DNA from: Acidobacteriota bacterium
GTDB taxonomy: Bacteria > Acidobacteriota > Thermoanaerobaculia > Gp7-AA8
Assembly (NCBI GenBank): GCA_021325515.1
Contig: JAJPHC010000008.1
Coordinates: 1 to 52,219 of the forward strand
Reading direction: 5' to 3'
DNA length: 52,219 bases
A program made the position numbers and the translations under genes. Positions 34,279 to 42,848 of the stretch are shown in pieces (within the stretch, counting starts at the first letter, position 1; every line of letters begins with the position of its first letter). Under the pieces are notes generated by a model, which worked only from the letters and a program-made list of their open reading frames with translations, made no database searches and was not told the DNA's origin.

Positions 34279-35694
34279 TCACACCGTCACAGTCTGATCT
34301 TCCATCCGCTCGCGCCTGATGCGTCCCCACTGTCCGCGGCGGAAGAGAATCGTCACGAACGCGCCGGCCCTTCGAAGCGTGAGCAACTGCCGGTAGCCGA
34401 TGAACTCGATGAACGCCGCCAGCATCATCTTCACGAGGTCATAGGCGCGCTCGTAACGCTGGAACAGCAGGTCGTCGACGATCAAGGCGAGCAGCGACAA
34501 CATGATGTTGTAGAGCACAGCGAGGGCGAAGAAGAGAACCGCGAATCGCGTATCGAAGCGATGGAAGAGCCACAGCAGCGGCAGCAGGAGATAGCCGAAC
34601 ATCTCGATCACGGGACCGAGCGCCTCGAAGAGCAGATAGAACGGGAAGCCGATCAGACCGACGGCGCCGTACTTCGGATTCAGGAACATCTTGAAATGAA
34701 TCAGAAGGCTCTCGATCAGCCCGCGCTGCCAGCGATCGCGCTGGCGCATCAGCGAGCGATAGTCCGAGGGCACCTGCGTCCAGAGCACGGGATCGGGAAC
34801 GAAGATCACGCGGCCCGGCCCTCCCTTTTCGTGCGCGACGCGATGTAGGCGGACGATCAGCTCCATGTCCTCGCACACGGTGCCGCTGTGATAACCGCCG
34901 GCATCGACAACCGAGCGCTTGAGGAAGAGACCGAAGGCACCGGAGATGATCAGCAGCGAATTGAGGCGCGCGAGTGCCGTGCGTCCGGTGAGGAATCCGC
35001 GGACGTATTCGATCGACTGGCAGAGATGGATCAGCTTCTTAGGCGCGCGCGACGCGACCACGCGATCGCGCTCCACGACCGAGCCGTTCAGCACACGCAC
35101 GACGCCGCCCGCGGCGACGATGCGGTCGTCTTCGACGAAGGGCCGCGCGATTCGCAGCAACGCGTCGGAATTGATCAGCGAGTCGGCATCGATCGAACAG
35201 AAGAGGGGATACGTCGAGACGTTGATCCCCGCGTTCAAGGCGTCGCTCTTGCCGCCGCGCTCCTTGTCGATGACGATGAGGTTCGGATGATCGAGCGCGC
35301 GCAGGATGCGCCGGATCGGCCTGGTCTTCAGTTGCGGACGCGTCGTGTCGGTCACCGGAAAGAGCGAGAAGGCCTCCTGCAGCAGCCGCAGCGTCTCATC
35401 CGTCGAGCCGTCGTTGATGACGATCACTTCGAACTCGGGATACCCGAGCTCGAGCACTGAATGCACGCTGGAGACGATCGTTTCCTGCTCGTTGTGCGCG
35501 GGAATGAGAATGCTGATCGGGCGGAAGGTCGTCCCCGAGAGCACGTCGCCGAAGCCTCTGCGGCGGGAGCGGCGGTCGAAGGAGAGGAGATCGAAGAACG
35601 CCACGATCGTGAAGACGAAATAGATCGTATTGATCAGGGCGAAGTAGCAGAGGATCGCCAGTTCGATGAGCCAAAGCAGTGTTGCGGTATTCAT
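34279..35694 (-). CDS. family 2 membrane glycosyltransferase (exopolysaccharide synthase)
   Basis: 471 residues. An N-terminal helix pair (LLWLIELAILCYFALINTIYF) precedes a GT-A domain with ILIPAHNEQETI, VINDGSTDET, the DxD-type SIDADSLI, CEDMEL and the processive signature QRDRWQRGL. Three or four C-terminal helices follow. These are the D, D, D, QxxRW features of synthases such as PgaC and other beta-glycan polymerases. It starts at ATG 35694, overlapping the HEAT gene stop. It is the catalytic heart of the operon; the sugar polymerised is not deducible. Confidence 0.92.
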   Translation of the reverse strand: MNTATLLWLIELAILCYFALINTIYFVFTIVAFFDLLSFDRRSRRRGFGDVLSGTTFRPISILIPAHNEQETIVSSVHSVLELGYPEFEVIVINDGSTDETLRLLQEAFSLFPVTDTTRPQLKTRPIRRILRALDHPNLIVIDKERGGKSDALNAGINVSTYPLFCSIDADSLINSDALLRIARPFVEDDRIVAAGGVVRVLNGSVVERDRVVASRAPKKLIHLCQSIEYVRGFLTGRTALARLNSLLIISGAFGLFLKRSVVDAGGYHSGTVCEDMELIVRLHRVAHEKGGPGRVIFVPDPVLWTQVPSDYRSLMRQRDRWQRGLIESLLIHFKMFLNPKYGAVGLIGFPFYLLFEALGPVIEMFGYLLLPLLWLFHRFDTRFAVLFFALAVLYNIMLSLLALIVDDLLFQRYERAYDLVKMMLAAFIEFIGYRQLLTLRRAGAFVTILFRRGQWGRIRRERMEDQTVTV

Positions 35695-36914
35695 GCGAAC
35701 AACTCCTTCGGACGCGGTGCGGGAATCGCAGGCTGACTCTGTTCCATCAGCTCGTCGATTCGTTTCTTGACCTGCAACCGGACTTCCGGCTGCAGCGGCG
35801 CGGTTGCCAGCGCGGCGATCGCAGCGTCGCGCGCGTAACGGTCGGAGCTCTGCGATGCAGTCAGCAGCAATTGCACACCTGAGCTCCCGCAGCGTGACAA
35901 CGCGCGCGCGGCATTTGCGCGCACCCACCAGGACGAGTCGGTCATATGCTCGGCCAGCTTCTCGCAGGCGCCCTGCTGCCAGTTGTGCTGCGTCGTCGCA
36001 GCGTTCAGCGTCGCCATCCATTCGATCGCGCGAGCGGCCGCCGCGCGGACGAACCACTCCGGATCCTGGAGCGCTTCGATGACCACCGGCACCTCGCGAT
36101 CGGTCGCAACCTTGCCGATGACGCGGACTGCCGTGGCGCGCATCTCCGCTTCCGGCGCTCCGATGCGCTCCATCGCGAGCACGAGGGCGACGGGACGGCC
36201 GGCATCGCCGAGCGCTTCGATCGCCAGCTTCTCTTCGGTTCCCTTCAGCTCACCGGAGCGAATGAGCTCCGTGAGCTGGTCCGGCGCAACCGCCGCGAGG
36301 CGCGCGTAGAACGAGCGCCGCCAGCCGGAACGCCGCGGCAGATCGGCGATGAAGGAGCGCACCGCGGCATGCACCGCCTCGCCCGAGCCATCCGACAACA
36401 GACCTTCGCGGGCGGCTCGCCGCACTTCGGACGAGACATCGTCCGCCGCCGCGGAGATCAACGCCTCTTTCGCCTCCGCGCCTCCGCATTCGCCGAGACC
36501 GCGCACGGCGCCGGCGCGGCGCCAGTCACGCCGCGACTTCGCCTCGCCGAGCAGTTTGCGCACTTCGCCGGTGGCAACGAGAATCCCTGTGATTCTGTCG
36601 ACGATCGGACCCTTGAGGTCGTAGCGCGCGCGGCGCAGCACGAGTCCGACGGCGCGATCGCCGGCCTTGCTGCGGGCGACGGCCACCGCCTCGTCGAGCG
36701 ACGGACTGTTGTTCACGAGATGCGGCGCAAGAAGCATCGACGCCGTCTCGAATCGCGCCCGATTCCGCCGCCGCTGACGATCGGTCACGATGTGATGAAT
36801 GATCACCACGAGTGTCAGCGCCAGCACGATCGCCGTCAGTACGATGACGCCGGCCGCGATGAACCGCAACGCTTCCTCTGTGATCCCAATTGCGCGTGGA
36901 CCTGTTGTGGTCAT
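35691..36914 (-). CDS. membrane-anchored HEAT-repeat protein
   Basis: 407 residues. One N-terminal transmembrane helix (ALRFIAAGVIVLTAIVLALTLVVIIHHI) is followed by a cytoplasmic alpha-solenoid of about eight HEAT-like repeats. Examples are RAGAVRGLGECGGAEAKEALISA, MRATAVRVIGKVATDREVPVVIEAL and VRANAARALSRCGSSGVQLLL. Such solenoids act as protein-docking scaffolds. ATGA overlaps at both ends tie it to the degenerate receiver upstream and the glycosyltransferase downstream. It may therefore bridge regulator and synthase at the inner membrane; that role is inferred. Confidence 0.85.
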   Translation of the reverse strand: MTTTGPRAIGITEEALRFIAAGVIVLTAIVLALTLVVIIHHIVTDRQRRRNRARFETASMLLAPHLVNNSPSLDEAVAVARSKAGDRAVGLVLRRARYDLKGPIVDRITGILVATGEVRKLLGEAKSRRDWRRAGAVRGLGECGGAEAKEALISAAADDVSSEVRRAAREGLLSDGSGEAVHAAVRSFIADLPRRSGWRRSFYARLAAVAPDQLTELIRSGELKGTEEKLAIEALGDAGRPVALVLAMERIGAPEAEMRATAVRVIGKVATDREVPVVIEALQDPEWFVRAAAARAIEWMATLNAATTQHNWQQGACEKLAEHMTDSSWWVRANAARALSRCGSSGVQLLLTASQSSDRYARDAAIAALATAPLQPEVRLQVKKRIDELMEQSQPAIPAPRPKELFA

Positions 36915-37294
36915 GGAGCCCCCACGATTTCAGTGACGCGTTGACAGAGATCCTCAGGAACAAAGGGAAGATCGAAGAACGCACGAACTCCCATCGCCCC
37001 CGCAGCAGCCTTCAATTCAGCCTGGCCGACTGCGGTAATCACCATGATCGGGATCGTCTCCTGCCGGACTTTGAGAAGCCGGAGCAATTCGAGGCCGCTG
37101 GGGCGGCCGAAGTTCATGTTGAGAATCAGAAGCTCGCAGCGATAGGCGGCGATCAGGCGTACGACCTCATCGCCGTTGCGCGCCACGACGACGCTGAAGC
37201 CGACGTTCTGCAGAGACGCCATCATCAGGCGCGCACTCAGAAAGTTGCTCTCGGCAACGATGACGGGTTTCTTCTTCCGGATCTGTGTGGCCAT
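36911..37294 (-). CDS. degenerate response-regulator receiver domain
   Basis: 127 residues, a single CheY-like domain: KPVIVAESNFLSARLMMASLQNVGF, then CELLILNMNFGRPSGLELLRLL, IPIMVITAVGQ and ALGVRAFFDLPFVPEDL-type end (actual MGVRAFFDLPF). The phosphoacceptor Asp is replaced by Asn in LILNMNF. The acidic pair after strand 1 reads Glu-Ser, and the invariant Lys before Pro-Phe is Leu. It probably cannot be phosphorylated and may act as a binding module. It is coupled to the HEAT gene by ATGA and lies 9 bases after the GGDEF gene. Confidence 0.85.
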   Translation of the reverse strand: MATQIRKKKPVIVAESNFLSARLMMASLQNVGFSVVVARNGDEVVRLIAAYRCELLILNMNFGRPSGLELLRLLKVRQETIPIMVITAVGQAELKAAAGAMGVRAFFDLPFVPEDLCQRVTEIVGAP

Positions 37295-37303
37295 GGCGCT
37301 TCC

Positions 37304-38326
37304 TCAGTGTGCCGACCGCTCCACGCCGAGAACATGACTGCTTCCGCGCTGCGCGGCGTACAACGCCGACTGCGCAACGCGAATGAGTTTCTGGGGATCC
37401 GCTTCATGCGCCGGTGCAGCGGCGCCGCCGATCGTGATGAGAGGGCCGCTGTTCGTGCTGCGCAGGTCCTTCGCGAGCGCCGCCCGGATGCGCTGCGCCG
37501 CTTCGATCGCGATTCGCTCGTCGACGCCGACCAGCAGCGCCGCAAACTCGTCCCCGCCGTAACGGCCGATCAGATCGTAAGGCCGGAGCGAGGTGCGCAG
37601 CACCCGCGCGGTCTCGGTGAGCACCCAGTCGCCGGCCGGATCGCCGATCGGATCGTTGACGACCTGGCTTCGATCGACGCGGAGGAGAAGGAGCACGACC
37701 TCTTTCCGTTCCTGCTTCGCATGCTCGAGCTCGCGCGTCAGGATGTCCATCAACGCGGTGCGGTTCCAGAGCCGCGTCAGAGGATCGATGCGCGTGACAT
37801 CGCTCGGCAAGGCGACCGACGCCCGCTGCGGCACACTGAAAACATTCTCGCGCAGCTCGCGCTCCGCCACGGCCGCCGCATCGGCCAGCACGCGGCGATC
37901 ATCGGGGGGAAACAGACGCGGATTGTGGTCGTAGACGCTGAGCACTCCGACGCAGCTTCCATCCTGCGCGCGCAGCGGACTTCCCGCATAGAAACGCACC
38001 CGCGGAGAATCGATGACCAGCGGCTGATCGTGGAAACGCGCATCCTTGACGGTGTCCTCGATGATCAGCGTCTCGCCGTTCCCGACGACATGCGCCGCGA
38101 TCGACATCATCCGCGAGAGCTGGTCATGAGCGAAGCCGGCGGACGATTTGATCCATTCGCGAGACGAATCGATCAGCGAGATCGTCGCCGCAGCGGCGCC
38201 GAAGAGGCGCCGCGTTAACCGCGTCAAACGGTCGAAGCGCTCTTCCGCGGGCGTGTCGAGCAGCTCCAGCGCCCGTAAAGATGCGAGTCGCCGCGATTCA
38301 TCGAGAGGAACCGCCGGCTGTTGCAT
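37304..38326 (-). CDS. GAF-GGDEF diguanylate cyclase
   Basis: 340 residues. An N-terminal GAF domain (FDRLTRLTRRLFGAAAATISLIDSSREW, YAGSPLRAQDGSCVGVLSVYDH) is followed by a GGDEF domain. That domain has DPLTRLWNRTAL, an intact RYGGDEF active site and an RPYD inhibitory site five residues before GGDEF. It should make cyclic-di-GMP and be product-inhibited. It is the first gene of the exopolysaccharide operon, so locally made cyclic-di-GMP is the likely signal for polymer synthesis. The promoter must lie in or near the heptamer-repeat region upstream. Confidence 0.93.
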   Translation of the reverse strand: MQQPAVPLDESRRLASLRALELLDTPAEERFDRLTRLTRRLFGAAAATISLIDSSREWIKSSAGFAHDQLSRMMSIAAHVVGNGETLIIEDTVKDARFHDQPLVIDSPRVRFYAGSPLRAQDGSCVGVLSVYDHNPRLFPPDDRRVLADAAAVAERELRENVFSVPQRASVALPSDVTRIDPLTRLWNRTALMDILTRELEHAKQERKEVVLLLLRVDRSQVVNDPIGDPAGDWVLTETARVLRTSLRPYDLIGRYGGDEFAALLVGVDERIAIEAAQRIRAALAKDLRSTNSGPLITIGGAAAPAHEADPQKLIRVAQSALYAAQRGSSHVLGVERSAH

Positions 38327-38407
38327 TGGATTTTCGCTTCCTGGATCTCGCTAATACTACAACCGATCGCGCGTCCGGACCTACAATTACAGAAACAGTC
38401 AGGGACC

Positions 38408-38639
38408 AGTGATCAGTGACGAGTGATGAGTGACGAGTGATGAGTTAGTGCTGAGTGCTGAGTGCTGAGTGCTGAGTGACGAGTGACGCGAGGCCCTCCC
38501 CTCAGTACTCAGCCCTCAGCACTCAGCACTCGGTACTCAGCACTCATCACTCGTCACGCGTCACTCATCACTCATCACTCGTCACTCATCACTCGTCACT
38601 CATCACTCGTCACTCATCACTATCGGTCACTCGTCACTG
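38408..38639. repeat. heptamer-repeat array forming a large imperfect inverted repeat
   Basis: Between the divergent GGDEF and kinase genes. The left arm (38408-38489) is built of GTGATGA, GTGACGA and GTGCTGA units. The right arm (38500-38639) is built of the complementary TCATCAC, TCGTCAC and TCAGCAC units. A short GC-rich centre near 38490-38499 joins them. About 30 heptamers are visible. The rest of the 327-base gap holds the GGDEF-side 5' region and a GGGGG ribosome-binding site before the kinase. No unique spacers are present, so it is not CRISPR. Confidence 0.92.
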
Positions 38640-38653
38640 AACAGGGGGCTTCA

Positions 38654-41170
38654 ATGGAATCCAGTAACCCCCGCACCATCGGCAAATACGAGGTTCTCTC
38701 CGTCATCGGAGAGGGCGGCATGGGAATCGTCTACAAGGCGCGCGATCCGATCATCGATCGCAAGGTCGCCATCAAGACGATCAAGCTCGAGGAAGACGGG
38801 ACGGCGAGCGACGAACTGCTCGCGCGTCTTCGCATGGAGGCGAAGGCGGCAGGCCGCCTCAATCATCCGAACATCGTCACCGTTTTCGATTTCGGCCAGC
38901 AGGACGACATCTCGTTCCTCGTCATGGAATATGTCGAGGGAGCGAATCTCGCGCGCCTGATCGCGACGAAGACGCCTCTGTCGCTCGAGCACAAGCTCGA
39001 CATCGCGATTCAGCTCTGCGAGGCCGTCTCCTACGCTCACGGCCTTGGCGTCATCCATCGCGACATCAAACCGTCCAACATCTGCGTCACCAGAGCCGGC
39101 GAACCGAAGATTCTCGACTTCGGTCTGGCCCGCTTCGACGAAACGCGCCTCACGCGCACCGGGCTCACAAGTGGAACGCTGCTCTACATGTCACCGGAGC
39201 GGATGTCCGGCGAAAGCGGACCGTCGGACGATATCTTCGCTCTCGGTGCGGTGATCTATGAGCTGATCACCGGCACGCATGCGTTCCCCGGCGAGAAGTA
39301 CTCGGAGATCGTCAACAGCATTCTTTCCGGGAAGTACCCCCTGCCGCCATCGACGGTCGCCGATGTTCCCTCTGATCTCGATGCCGTGATCGCGCAGGCG
39401 TGTGCGAGAGAAAAGGCGAAGCGGTACGCGTCGGCATCCGACGTCGCGAGAGCTCTGCGCGAAATTCGTTACTCCCAGACATTCCTCCGCCGCGTCGAGG
39501 CGCAGGCAGCATCGATCAGTCCTTTCGCGACGGTGGCAACGCAGCTCTTCACGGACAACCCTTACACGGCGGGCTCACTTGGCGCACCGATGCAGCAGGA
39601 CGCCACCGTCCGCGACTACGATCCGCATCTGACGGCCGCACCGGTACCTCCAGTTTCGGCAGCCGAAGCGACAGAGGCAAAAATCCCTGTTCAAAAGACC
39701 GCCCAGAAACCCGTGCAGAAGACGGTCGTCGAGCCGCGCCCCGCTGCACCCGCAGCCGGGCCGACGGAGATGTTCTCGGGCGTTCACTATGCGAAGACGG
39801 AAACGTTCGAGTCACCTGCGCCGCAACCCCAACCGGGCGCTGCACCCCATACCGAGAAGCTCGAGACTTCGTTTCTCACACGGACGCGCACTGCCGTCGC
39901 GCGCGCGGTGGCCGGCCTGAGCGGGAAGACCGAGGCGATTTCATTCGACGCGGCAGGAGCGTCGCCGACGGTGATGACCGCGATCGAGCAGGCGCCACGC
40001 CGCCTCGGTGTGCCTCTCGCCGTTGCTGCACTCGTCCTCGCAACGGGAGCGTCCGGACTCGCCGCTTCCAGCGGCACCGCCCTCTATCTGACCGTTTACG
40101 CCGCCGCGGTTGCCGCATGGTTCATGCTCGTCCGCAACGGCGAGCGGATGCCGCTCGCGGCGATCTACGGCCTCTTCGTCCTGCTGCAGTGCACATTGAT
40201 CCTGCAACCGGCGGCAGCGCCCGTCATCGCGAACGGTTCGCCGGTCGGCGCGATCGCCGCCTCGGCTCTGAAGAATGCCACGCTGACCGTTGCGATCTGC
40301 CGTCTGCTCACGATCGCGGCAATGGCCGCCGTGATCCGTCTGGTCTGGGACAAGAGCCGGCCGCGCCGCGCGCTTGGCATCGCGACATTTCCGCTGCTGC
40401 TGATCGAGGGAACGCTGCACGCCAATCTGCTCGTCCTCGCGACTGCGCTTTTCGTCATGGCAGTCGTCGGCGTCCAGCGTCATCGCGAAGGATTCGGCGG
40501 CCTGGCAGGCTTCATCGCGGCCGGCATGTTCATGCCGATGTTTCTCCTCCTTCCCCAACTCTGGGAGGAGGCGTATCACGTCTTTCCGCTCATCGTTGCG
40601 GGTTTGATCGTGATCATCGGGACGAAGCTCATCCTTCCGCCGGGCAGCGTCTGGCTGCAGCCACTCGGTGCGATGGTGACGGCGTCACCGATTCTCGGGC
40701 GCGCAGCCGAGATGCTCGGATCGCTCCTGCACGCCCGCGGCGTAGCGGCGATGGGCAACACGCTCCTCGCAGACACCGCGAAGCGGCTGAGCATCGCTCC
40801 ATTCGCAGCGATGACCGACGCCGGCATCGCGATCACGATCATCGTCATCGCGCTGTTCGCCGTCGCGAACTTCGTGACGCGCGCCGCCACGATCGAAGCG
40901 ATGGTTGCCGACGGCCTCGGCATCACGCTGCTGCTGACGATGTCGCGCGAGCCGGCAGCATGGGCGGCGCTCGCGCCGTTTGCGATCCTGAGCAACCGGA
41001 CGTTCTGGCTGCTCGTCGCGGTGTGCAGCCCCATCCTGCTGCTCGGCTCACCAACGGAGCCGAATTGGGTGCTCTTCGGATTGAGCGTGGTCATTCCGGC
41101 AGGCTGGTGGCTCGCGCTGAAACTGCAGGATGCCGCGCACAGGGGCGCGGCCGAAGCAGCCGCGCATTAG
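38654..41170 (+). CDS. Ser/Thr protein kinase fused to a polytopic membrane domain
   Basis: 838 residues from ATG 38654, with GGGGG upstream. An intact Hanks-type kinase fills residues 10-275: IGEGGMGIVYKARD, VAIK with Lys41, VIHRDIKPSN with HRD at 135-137, ILDFGLAR and MSPERMSG. A 170-residue Ala/Pro/Thr-rich cytoplasmic linker follows. From about residue 455 there are ten or more hydrophobic helices. The block FPLLLIEGTLHANLLVLA to GFIAAGMFMPMFLLLP recalls GT-C/GT87-type membrane glycosyltransferases but lacks their acidic and Lys motif residues. An upstream extension reads through heptamer repeats and was rejected. Confidence 0.9.
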   Translation: MESSNPRTIGKYEVLSVIGEGGMGIVYKARDPIIDRKVAIKTIKLEEDGTASDELLARLRMEAKAAGRLNHPNIVTVFDFGQQDDISFLVMEYVEGANLARLIATKTPLSLEHKLDIAIQLCEAVSYAHGLGVIHRDIKPSNICVTRAGEPKILDFGLARFDETRLTRTGLTSGTLLYMSPERMSGESGPSDDIFALGAVIYELITGTHAFPGEKYSEIVNSILSGKYPLPPSTVADVPSDLDAVIAQACAREKAKRYASASDVARALREIRYSQTFLRRVEAQAASISPFATVATQLFTDNPYTAGSLGAPMQQDATVRDYDPHLTAAPVPPVSAAEATEAKIPVQKTAQKPVQKTVVEPRPAAPAAGPTEMFSGVHYAKTETFESPAPQPQPGAAPHTEKLETSFLTRTRTAVARAVAGLSGKTEAISFDAAGASPTVMTAIEQAPRRLGVPLAVAALVLATGASGLAASSGTALYLTVYAAAVAAWFMLVRNGERMPLAAIYGLFVLLQCTLILQPAAAPVIANGSPVGAIAASALKNATLTVAICRLLTIAAMAAVIRLVWDKSRPRRALGIATFPLLLIEGTLHANLLVLATALFVMAVVGVQRHREGFGGLAGFIAAGMFMPMFLLLPQLWEEAYHVFPLIVAGLIVIIGTKLILPPGSVWLQPLGAMVTASPILGRAAEMLGSLLHARGVAAMGNTLLADTAKRLSIAPFAAMTDAGIAITIIVIALFAVANFVTRAATIEAMVADGLGITLLLTMSREPAAWAALAPFAILSNRTFWLLVAVCSPILLLGSPTEPNWVLFGLSVVIPAGWWLALKLQDAAHRGAAEAAAH

Positions 41171-41183
41171 CGTTGGAGTGCGC

Positions 41184-42835
41184 CTATTCTTCGCGCGCTT
41201 TCTTGATTTTCGCCAGCAGCTCGTTCTTCGCCGCGGTCAATGCTTCGGAGGGATGCGAAGGATCCGCGGACGCGACGCCGATCGAGGCCGCCAGCAGCGC
41301 AGATTCGCTTTCGCTGAGGCGCGCGGGCGTCTTCTTGAAGTAACGCTTCGCAGCATCCGCGACTCCCGAGCTCTCGCCGATCGGAACCGTATTCGCGTAG
41401 AGCTCGACGAGGCGCTCGCGCGAGAGCTGCTTCTGCATCACGGCGCCCACCGCGAAGCGGCGCACACTCCGGAGAGGATTCGCGGAAGACACCGGATACA
41501 GCCGCTCCACGAGAGACGTGGCAATCCCGCTGGGGCTGTAGAGATAGCGATCCGGTGATGTCATCGCCTTCATCGCGACATCGAGATGGGCCGTATCGAT
41601 CGAGTGCCGTTTCTCGAGCTCGGGATCCACTGCGGCGACCAGCGATCGGCGGAACGACGGCGCGATGTCGTCGTAATCGGTCCAGTTCGCGATCGTCTGA
41701 GGATTCGTCTTCGCGAGCTTTCCGATGTCGGGCATCGTCGCCCAGAGGTAAACGCCGCTGCCGATGATGGTCAGGAAAACGAGCTTGTAGGCCGTGCTGA
41801 TCAGCGAGGCGAACGTCCGCCGGCGCCGCCGCGGACGCGGTGCGGCGACAGGCGGCGCCGCCGGTGCAGGCGTCGCCACGGGCAGAGGTGCAGCGGCTGG
41901 TTGGGGTGTCAGCGACGGCGCATTGAGCATGACCGTCGGCTGCTCCCCCTGCTGGGCCGGCGTCGGCAGGGCACCCGAATCGACCTGCCGCAACGCAGCC
42001 GCGATGTCGCGCATGCTGCCGTAGCGCTCCTCCGGCTTCTTGCGCAGACAAAGATCGATGATCGGCTGCAGAGACAGCGGCGCGTCCGGACGCACCGTAA
42101 GAATCGGCTGAGGCTCGGCGAACATGATCTTGTGCAGCGTGTCGATCGCCAGCGACGACTCGAACGGCCGCCGGCGCGTTGCACACTCGTAGAGAATGCA
42201 TCCGAACGAGAAGATGTCCGAAGACGGCTGCACCGGAAGACCCTCGACCTGCTCCGGCGACATGTAGCCGATCGTGCCGACGACGAACCCCTGCTGCGTG
42301 ATTCCCGATGCCACGTTCCCGCGCTCTTTCTGCGCCTGCTCCGTCAGCTTGGCCAGACCGAAGTCGACGATCTTCGCGTAACCGTCGGTCGTGATCATGA
42401 TGTTGTCGGGCTTCAGATCGCGGTCACGATCCCCGCGCCGTGCGCTTTTGCGAGACCGTCGGCCACCTGGGCCAGCACCCGCAGCAGATCCGGCAGCGGA
42501 TTCTTCTGAATCATGCCGCGCAGAGTCTGGCCATCGATGAATTCCATCGCGATGTAGTGCACCTGATGGTTCTCGACGGTGGCCTGCCCGATCTCGTAGA
42601 TCGTGACGATGTGCGGATGATTCAGTGCCGATGCGGACTTCGCCTCCTGCACGAATCGCCGGACGCGGTCCGCTTCGCTCAGCAATGCAGGAGGAAGCAC
42701 CTTCAGAGCAACGGGACGATCGAGTGTGAGATCGACCGCCTTGTAGACCTCGCCCATTCCTCCCGCGCCGATCTTCTTGTCGACGCGGTAGTGCGCGATC
42801 TCGGTTCCCGCGGGCACTTCGAAGTGCTCTGGCAT
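41184..42835 (-). pseudogene. Ser/Thr kinase fused to a degenerate GT51 domain, broken by a one-base deletion
   Basis: Two adjacent frames make one protein. The first (42835-42413) has IGAGGMGEVYKAVD, VALKVLPP and AHGAGIV, then stops. The second resumes with IMITTDGYAKIVDFGLAKL, GTIGYMSPEQ and the rest of the kinase. Adding one base between 42424 and 42425 restores HRDLKPDN exactly. After the kinase come a Pro/Ala linker, an Arg cluster, one transmembrane helix and a C-terminal domain. That domain (APSFRRSLVAAVDPELEKRH, SRERLVELYANTVPIGE, YFKKTPARLSESESALLAA) matches penicillin-binding-protein transglycosylases but lacks their catalytic Glu. A real mutation or a sequencing error are both possible. 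Confidence 0.85.
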
Positions 42836-42848
42836 TCTGGAAGGTCTG

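Noticed and set aside
38408-38639. Possible CRISPR array
   Set aside because: The unit is 7 bases with no unique spacers of 30 or more bases, the arms are in opposite orientation, and no cas gene is near.
38483-38653. N-terminal extension of the first kinase
   Set aside because: It only translates the heptamer repeats (Leu/Ile/Val-Thr-His-Ser strings); the real start has a purine-rich site just upstream.
39400-41343. 647-codon frame within the first kinase gene
   Set aside because: Same-strand frame-shifted shadow of the kinase; extremely Arg-rich and no motifs.
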